A stretch of 8,908 nt of DNA, from assembly GCA_019310865.1 (NCBI GenBank), contig JAFDDL010000122.1, positions 1 to 8,908 of the forward strand, written 5' to 3'. This document shows positions 6,085-8,908 of the stretch, in pieces (the first letter of the stretch is position 1; each line of letters starts with the position of its first letter). A program made the position numbers and the translations under genes. Below the pieces are notes generated by a model. The model was not told the origin of the DNA, searched no databases, and saw only the letters and a list, made by a program, of their open reading frames with translations. Source of the stretch: Deltaproteobacteria bacterium. GTDB lineage: Bacteria; Desulfobacterota; Desulfobacteria; Desulfobacterales; JAFDDL01.

Positions 6085-6366
6085 CTACTTTTTATTCGTT
6101 TTTTTTGGCTTATCGCTGTTTTTTTCAAGACAGTCGGACAGATAATCAAGTCCCTTGGTCATCAGTTGCCGGTAGTCTAAAAAAGCCTTTTGGGTATCAT
6201 TCAACCATTGATTATAATTGTGATCCAATTTTTTATTCTCTTCACTCATCTGATCCAGGAACAATTTAACCATTTTTTCATTTTGAGTTTGGAAGAGTTC
6301 AAAATTCTTCAATGCCGTTTCAAGATAGCTTTTGGTCATGGTAAACACGTTTTCTGTCTTCATCAT
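6085..6366 (-). CDS. Small phasin-like granule protein
   Basis: This 93-residue, highly charged protein is predicted to be all-helical. Amphipathic helices span roughly 5-82, followed by a lysine-rich tail (KPKKTNKK, 86-93), with no signal peptide or membrane segment. The pattern (QTQNEKMVKLFLDQM at 26-40, NQWLNDTQKAFLDYRQLM at 52-69) resembles phasins and the helical part of PhaE-type proteins. It is shorter than typical phasins of 110-190 residues and is poor in alanine. Its place between phaB and phaC supports a role in PHA granule coating or PhaC activation. The AAGGAG site is 5 bases from the ATG at 6366 and 8 bases from the ATG at 6363; either may start, differing by one Met. Family assignment relies partly on context. 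Confidence 0.7.
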   Translation of the reverse strand: MMKTENVFTMTKSYLETALKNFELFQTQNEKMVKLFLDQMSEENKKLDHNYNQWLNDTQKAFLDYRQLMTKGLDYLSDCLEKNSDKPKKTNKK

Positions 6367-6490
6367 AATATCTCCTTATTTCTGTCGAAATTTCCAATAA
6401 AATACTTACCGACGCAGTAATGAATAGATATACCAGATGAAATAAAATCGGCCACATCTGATTTACTATTCAGGTACAACAAGCCGGTAT

Positions 6491-7234
6491 CTACATATAC
6501 AAACCACCATTTATTCCATATACCTGCCCTGTAATATAGGACGACTTCTCATCAGCTAAAAAGCTCACCAGCCGGGCAACTTCTTCGGGCAAGCCAAACC
6601 GCTTCATGGGTATGCCGCTTTCTATTTTCTTGTATACTTCCTGGGGAATCTTCTTTGTCATCTCCGTTGCAATAAACCCGGGTGCAACTGCATTGACGGT
6701 AATGTTCTTGGTTGCCATTTCAAGGGCCATTGATTTTGTAAACCCGATGATGCCCGCCTTTGAGGCGGCGTAATTCGCCTGGCCCACATTACCGGTTAAG
6801 GCGATAATGGAACTGATGTTGATAATGCGCCCGTAACCTCTTTCCAGCATATGCCCAAGTGCTTCCCGGCAACAGTGGAACGTTCCGAACAGGTTGACCT
6901 GGATGACGCGCAGCCACAAATCCGTGGACATTTTCCGCAGGGTCTTATCCGCCGTGATACCGGCGTTGTTCACCAGAACATCCAGGGTGCCGAAATGCTC
7001 AATTGCCTGTTCAATTACCTTTTTTGTGTCATAGATATTTTCAACACTTCCCTGGAAAGATTCAGCCCCAGCGCCCATCTGTTGTATTTGACCAACGACG
7101 TCCCTGGCCTTTTCATCGTCATTGTTGTATCCGACTGCCACATTATATCCACTTTCAGCAAGCCCGAGACATATCGCTTTCCCAATACCTCGCGTTCCCC
7201 CTGTCACAAAGGCCGTTCGTTTCTCCTGTTGCAT
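6491..7234 (-). CDS. phaB: PhaB, acetoacetyl-CoA reductase (SDR family)
   Basis: This 247-residue classical short-chain dehydrogenase probably reduces acetoacetyl-CoA to (R)-3-hydroxybutyryl-CoA with NADPH, the monomer for PhaC. The nucleotide-binding motif is TGGTRGIG (11-18), NNAG is at 89-92, and Asn114, Ser142, Tyr155 and Lys159 form the catalytic set. VAPGFIATEM (183-192) and the C-terminal GQVYGINGGLYM (236-247) are typical. The segment TADKTLRKM (94-102) and the GGLYM end fit PhaB better than fatty-acid FabG, although the families overlap. The adjacent phasin-like gene and phaC support PhaB. A GGAGG ribosome site precedes the ATG. It is the first gene of the PHA cluster. No thiolase gene is present in the window. 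Confidence 0.88.
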   Translation of the reverse strand: MQQEKRTAFVTGGTRGIGKAICLGLAESGYNVAVGYNNDDEKARDVVGQIQQMGAGAESFQGSVENIYDTKKVIEQAIEHFGTLDVLVNNAGITADKTLRKMSTDLWLRVIQVNLFGTFHCCREALGHMLERGYGRIINISSIIALTGNVGQANYAASKAGIIGFTKSMALEMATKNITVNAVAPGFIATEMTKKIPQEVYKKIESGIPMKRFGLPEEVARLVSFLADEKSSYITGQVYGINGGLYM

Positions 7235-7273
7235 GAATTACACCTCCAAAGTTATTAATTTAAAGCACGCATC

Positions 7274-7288
7274 TTATGCAATGATGCA
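7274..7288. promoter_or_regulatory. TTATGC-AAT-GATGCA palindromic motif upstream of phaB
   Basis: Two TGCA tetramers (7277-7280 and 7285-7288) flank ATGA, about 45 bases before the phaB start. Twelve of fifteen bases match 4092-4106 downstream of phaC. The TGC...GCA layout is loosely like the element before phaR, but with a longer spacer (N6 rather than N3). A PhaR site is possible but weakly supported. Confidence 0.25.
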
Positions 7289-7297
7289 CTCAGCACT
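7286..7297. repeat. Heptad-repeat fragment
   Basis: GCACTCAGCACT contains the exact reverse complement of the GCTGAGTGC stretch in the 2540-2560 array, giving less than two heptad units. It is probably a degenerate copy of the same short tandem repeat type, though chance similarity of a 12-mer is possible. Confidence 0.4.
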
Positions 7298-7482
7298 ACG
7301 CGGCGATTAACAACGCAGCGCCAATGCGGCACCATGTTTTTTATTTGAGTTTAACCTAACGGGTGTCCATTGACCCTGTTACTATCGAAAACCATGCCCA
7401 GGGCAGCAGAGAGGTAGAGAGAAAACATCAATCCCAGACAGTCCGTTTCACTAACGCAATCCATTAATCTATCTGAATAGGG

Positions 7483-7510
7483 ATAGCGCCGTGAAATTCT
7501 CAGGGGCTAT
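7483..7510. repeat. Imperfect inverted repeat
   Basis: ATAGCGCC (7483-7490) and GGGGCTAT (7503-7510) pair over 8 positions with one mismatch around a 12-base loop. No T-run follows. It could be an operator or a transcript-end structure. No function is assigned. Confidence 0.35.
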
Positions 7511-7581
7511 TAATATTAAGCGAAACCATTGTCAAGAGGAAATTTAAAAAAAATCAACGATGTCTCAGTTTGAATACCGAT

Positions 7582-7601
7582 AAGTGGTTTTGAAACCACT
7601 T
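7582..7601 (-). terminator. Perfect hairpin after the monooxygenase-like gene
   Basis: AAGTGGTTT (7582-7590) and AAACCACTT (7593-7601) form a perfect 9-bp inverted repeat with a 2-base centre, abutting the stop codon of the gene at 7602. In RNA the stem would open to about 6-8 bp. The nearest T-run on the minus strand (7553-7546) is some 28 bases further on, so intrinsic termination is uncertain. A 3' stabilising stem or a protein-binding palindrome are alternatives. Confidence 0.45.
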
Positions 7602-7931
7602 CTACGACTCGGATGCGGGAAATTTCGGTATGATTCCGCCGACAAGGGGCTCGTAAACGCGATATTGTGTTTTTTCTCCCAGAAGCGTATCGATCTTTTC
7701 CTGAAAGCTTTTCCGCTGTTCGCTGTTGAACCACTGCTGCCAGGCTTCAAGTGTATTCCAGGAACTCACGACGAGATACTCTCCCTGGCAGTCGAGACAG
7801 TGTAAGGTTTTCCCCGAGATATAACCCGGTTGAATGGTCGCCAGCGACCTGAGCTTTACGATCAGTGGTGCAAGGGCTTTGGCCTTCGCGTCATCGTCGA
7901 ATGTCCGTTTAATGATCACCGTAACCGCCAT
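7602..7931 (-). CDS. ABM-domain (antibiotic biosynthesis monooxygenase-like) protein
   Basis: This 109-residue protein has the dimeric alpha/beta-barrel ABM pattern: a first strand VTVIIKRTF (3-11), the helix KALAPLIVKLRSLA (18-31), PGYISGKTL (35-43), a central strand YLVVSSWNTLEAWQQWF (52-68), and the helix SEQRKSFQEKIDTLL (70-84) leading to a C-terminal strand YRVYEPL (90-96). Family members include quinol and aromatic monooxygenases and many proteins of unknown substrate, so no substrate is named. A CLDC motif (45-48) is notable. The start at 7931 is chosen because AAAGGAG lies about 8 bases upstream. An in-frame ATG at 7997 lies inside the preceding terminator hairpin and lacks a ribosome site. 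The gene sits 92 bases beyond ydbL, and no promoter is evident. Confidence 0.8.
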   Translation of the reverse strand: MAVTVIIKRTFDDDAKAKALAPLIVKLRSLATIQPGYISGKTLHCLDCQGEYLVVSSWNTLEAWQQWFNSEQRKSFQEKIDTLLGEKTQYRVYEPLVGGIIPKFPASES

Positions 7932-7958
7932 GATTGTCTCCTTTTTTGTTTGTCTTTG

Positions 7959-7995
7959 AAAAAATCCGCGCTTTCGGACCCATTGCTGAAAGCGC
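7959..7995 (-). terminator. Intrinsic terminator after ydbL
   Basis: On the minus strand GCGCTTTC (7995-7988) and GAAAGCGC (7975-7968) form a perfect 8-bp stem with a 12-base loop. GGA and a T6 run (7964-7959) follow. This is a good rho-independent terminator for the ydbH-ynbE-ydbL operon. It ends only 27 bases before the start codon of the ABM gene, so that gene depends on read-through or on a promoter overlapping the hairpin. Confidence 0.7.
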
Positions 7996-8023
7996 ACCTC
8001 ATTTGAAGACTGGGGATTTCCCC

Positions 8024-8392
8024 CTATTTCTTTTGAAACCAGAGACCGTTTTCATTTTGCAACCATTCACCGAGCTTGGCCAGCTTGAATATCTGAATGG
8101 CCCGTCGTTTTCCAACCCGTTCCGGTGTGGTATTTTGTTGTTTGGCAATGGCAAAATAAACCAGGCGCCGATCTGCATTTTCAGACCGAATAATCGTTTC
8201 GTCAGCGGCTGTCTCACCTCGCTTTACCATGTAACCCAATGCGTTTTCGCCCACAAACCCGTTGACTTTCATCTCCTTGATCACGGGCATTCGCGCCTTC
8301 ATCCGCGCCTTGATATCCTGCAGGGCGCCCAGGGCCGTTGTTGCCAGCAATGCGGACGCAATGAATACCACAATGGCGATATATTTCTTCAT
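8024..8392 (-). CDS. ydbL: YdbL family (DUF1318) secreted protein
   Basis: This 122-residue protein has an N-terminal signal peptide: MKKY, a hydrophobic core (5-19) and probable cleavage after ALG at 22. The mature part matches DUF1318/YdbL, with KARMKARMPVIKEMK (28-42), GFVGENALGYM (45-55), the family core SENADRRLVYFAIA (70-83), ERVGKRRA (91-98) and a tail ending GEWLQNENGLWFQKK. It is probably periplasmic. In E. coli, ydbL is encoded with ydbH and ynbE, whose products form an intermembrane bridge for outer-membrane lipid balance, and YdbL has been proposed to assist it. TAAGGAGG overlaps the ynbE stop and serves as ribosome site. It is 12 bases after ynbE and followed by a terminator, so it is last in its operon. 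Confidence 0.88.
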   Translation of the reverse strand: MKKYIAIVVFIASALLATTALGALQDIKARMKARMPVIKEMKVNGFVGENALGYMVKRGETAADETIIRSENADRRLVYFAIAKQQNTTPERVGKRRAIQIFKLAKLGEWLQNENGLWFQKK

Positions 8393-8404
8393 GGTGCAGC
8401 CTCC

Positions 8405-8632
8405 TTACTTGATTTCGGCGTCATCCGGCCGGGATGTATTCGCGGAATCCTCTGTATCATCGATGTCACTGAAAAAATCATCCAGTGCCCGGTCAATTCG
8501 AACCGTCACATCAATGGTAATATGAATCGGTTTGATCTCAACCGGTGCAATCGACACTTCGTGCCGTGTCTGACATGCAAGTGCACCAATGGCAAATAGA
8601 GCTGCCAACAGCGCCATAATTATATGCCTCAT
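8405..8632 (-). CDS. ynbE: YnbE-like outer-membrane lipoprotein
   Basis: This 75-residue small lipoprotein has the signal peptide MRHIIMALLAALFAIGALAC, with a slightly atypical lipobox A-L-A-C and lipidated Cys20. Gln at position +2 favours sorting to the outer membrane. The mature segment PVEIKPIHITIDVTVRIDRA (30-49) followed by LDDFF matches the YnbE pattern of a short beta-strand with an Ile/Val alternation that can pair with YdbH. It ends in an acidic, probably disordered tail of about 20 residues (SDIDDTEDSANTSRPDD and on), making it longer than the roughly 60-residue E. coli protein. AAGGAGG lies 5 bases before the ATG. It sits between the ydbH end and ydbL, as in the E. coli operon, which strongly supports the call. 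Confidence 0.85.
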   Translation of the reverse strand: MRHIIMALLAALFAIGALACQTRHEVSIAPVEIKPIHITIDVTVRIDRALDDFFSDIDDTEDSANTSRPDDAEIK

Positions 8633-8691
8633 GTACGCCTCCTTATCAATGGCCGTATCGGATCGAATGACCAGACCCGGGTTTTGAAATC

Positions 8692-8908
8692 CTATCGGGA
8701 GCCTTGAATCAATTCCATAACCTCTTTGTATTGCATCAAGTCGTCAAGGGGCAGTCGAAAGTTGATATCCAACCGGATTCCTTGAAACTTAGAGCCCTGC
8801 GCCCCAGCCTCCACCCGGGCAAAACCACCCAATTCACGCTTGTATACGAAGGGTAATATATCCGATGGGTGTCCGTCAAACTGCATTTTCATGAGCAGCT
8901 GCTTATTT
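8692..8908 (-). CDS. ydbH: C-terminal end of a YdbH-family intermembrane protein (partial)
   Basis: The reading frame is open to the window edge, so only the last 71 residues or so are visible. They contain LPFVY, GGFARVEAG, then GIRLDINFRLPLDDLMQY, a beta-rich ending with the 'LD-x-F-x-LPL' closing motif seen in YdbH and related AsmA-like/DUF3971-type proteins. Full-length family members are large (many hundreds of residues), with an N-terminal membrane anchor and a long hydrophobic groove that carries lipids across the periplasm. The internal ATG at 8892 is unlikely to be the true start. The assignment depends heavily on the downstream ynbE and ydbL genes in the same order as in E. coli. 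The gap to ynbE is 59 bases. Confidence 0.7.
   Translation of the reverse strand, partial: NKQLLMKMQFDGHPSDILPFVYKRELGGFARVEAGAQGSKFQGIRLDINFRLPLDDLMQYKEVMELIQGSR

Larger units (their letters stand above)
7235..7601. other. Intergenic region upstream of phaB (367 bases)
   Basis: No convincing gene is seen here. It should hold the phaB promoter, but no well-spaced -35/-10 pair is evident: a TTGCAT hexamer (minus strand, within 7276-7281) has only a poor TTAATA partner 17 bases on. Notable items are TGCA-N4-TGCA (7277-7288), a heptad-repeat fragment (7286-7297), an imperfect inverted repeat (7483-7510), an A8 run (7546-7553) and a perfect hairpin just after the monooxygenase stop (7582-7601). 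Confidence 0.6.

Noticed and set aside
7321..7345. Sigma-54-like TGG...TGGC element upstream of phaB
   Set aside because: It departs from the TGGCAC-N5-TTGC consensus at key positions, including the -12 GC context.
7932..7997. Upstream ATG at 7997 extending the ABM protein by 22 residues
   Set aside because: The start lies within the terminator hairpin, lacks a ribosome site, and the added residues are not part of the ABM fold.
7934..8599. 221-codon open frame on the plus strand
   Set aside because: It runs antisense through the ydbL terminator, ydbL and ynbE, all well supported. It has no recognisable domain.
1..8908. Defence system, CRISPR array, tRNA, insertion sequence or phage genes
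   Set aside because: No spaced direct repeats, cloverleaf, transposase, integrase or defence-type proteins are visible on either strand.

Overview
The window carries eleven protein-coding genes. All but one (phaR, at the left end) are on the minus strand, so the main direction of transcription is right to left. The gene set (class I PHA synthase with a short phasin and an NADPH-type acetoacetyl-CoA reductase, MetX/MetW/MetY methionine synthesis, and the YdbH/YnbE/YdbL envelope trio) points to a Gram-negative, outer-membrane-bearing proteobacterium in the broad sense. My guess from protein style is a PHA-storing Desulfobacterota member (Desulfosarcina/Desulfococcus-like), but the sequence alone does not prove this. 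Coding regions look about half GC, and the 258 bases before phaR are strongly AT-rich.

Layout from right to left (direction of minus-strand transcription): (1) 8908-8024, the C-terminal end of a YdbH-family protein, a YnbE-like outer-membrane lipoprotein and a secreted YdbL/DUF1318 protein, forming a tight operon closed by a good hairpin-plus-U-tract terminator at 7995-7959. (2) 7931-7602, a small ABM-fold monooxygenase-like protein whose start codon lies only 27 bases beyond that terminator. (3) A 367-base gap holding a short perfect hairpin, TGCA-type palindromes and a heptad repeat. (4) 7234-4177, phaB, a short phasin-like gene and phaC: a PHA synthesis and storage cluster with a strong 10-bp hairpin between the phasin and phaC. 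(5) A 322-base gap with a terminator candidate and a competing alternative hairpin, followed by a candidate promoter for metY. (6) 3854-724, metY, metX and metW: homoserine acylation and direct sulfhydrylation to homocysteine. (7) On the plus strand, phaR (259-720) converges on metW with only 3 bases between the two stop codons.

Functionally, PhaB reduces acetoacetyl-CoA to (R)-3-hydroxybutyryl-CoA, PhaC polymerises it, the phasin-like protein probably coats or organises granules, and PhaR probably senses polymer and represses the granule genes. No thiolase (phaA) is present here, so it must lie elsewhere. The methionine block sits between phaC and its probable regulator. MetX activates homoserine, MetY inserts sulfide to give homocysteine, and MetW is the usual partner of MetX. 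I see no tRNA, rRNA, CRISPR array, insertion sequence or defence system. The less expected material is in the intergenic regions: a nested palindrome before phaR, mutually exclusive hairpins between phaC and metY, tandem heptads across the metY stop with a partial copy before phaB, and the terminator abutting the monooxygenase gene.
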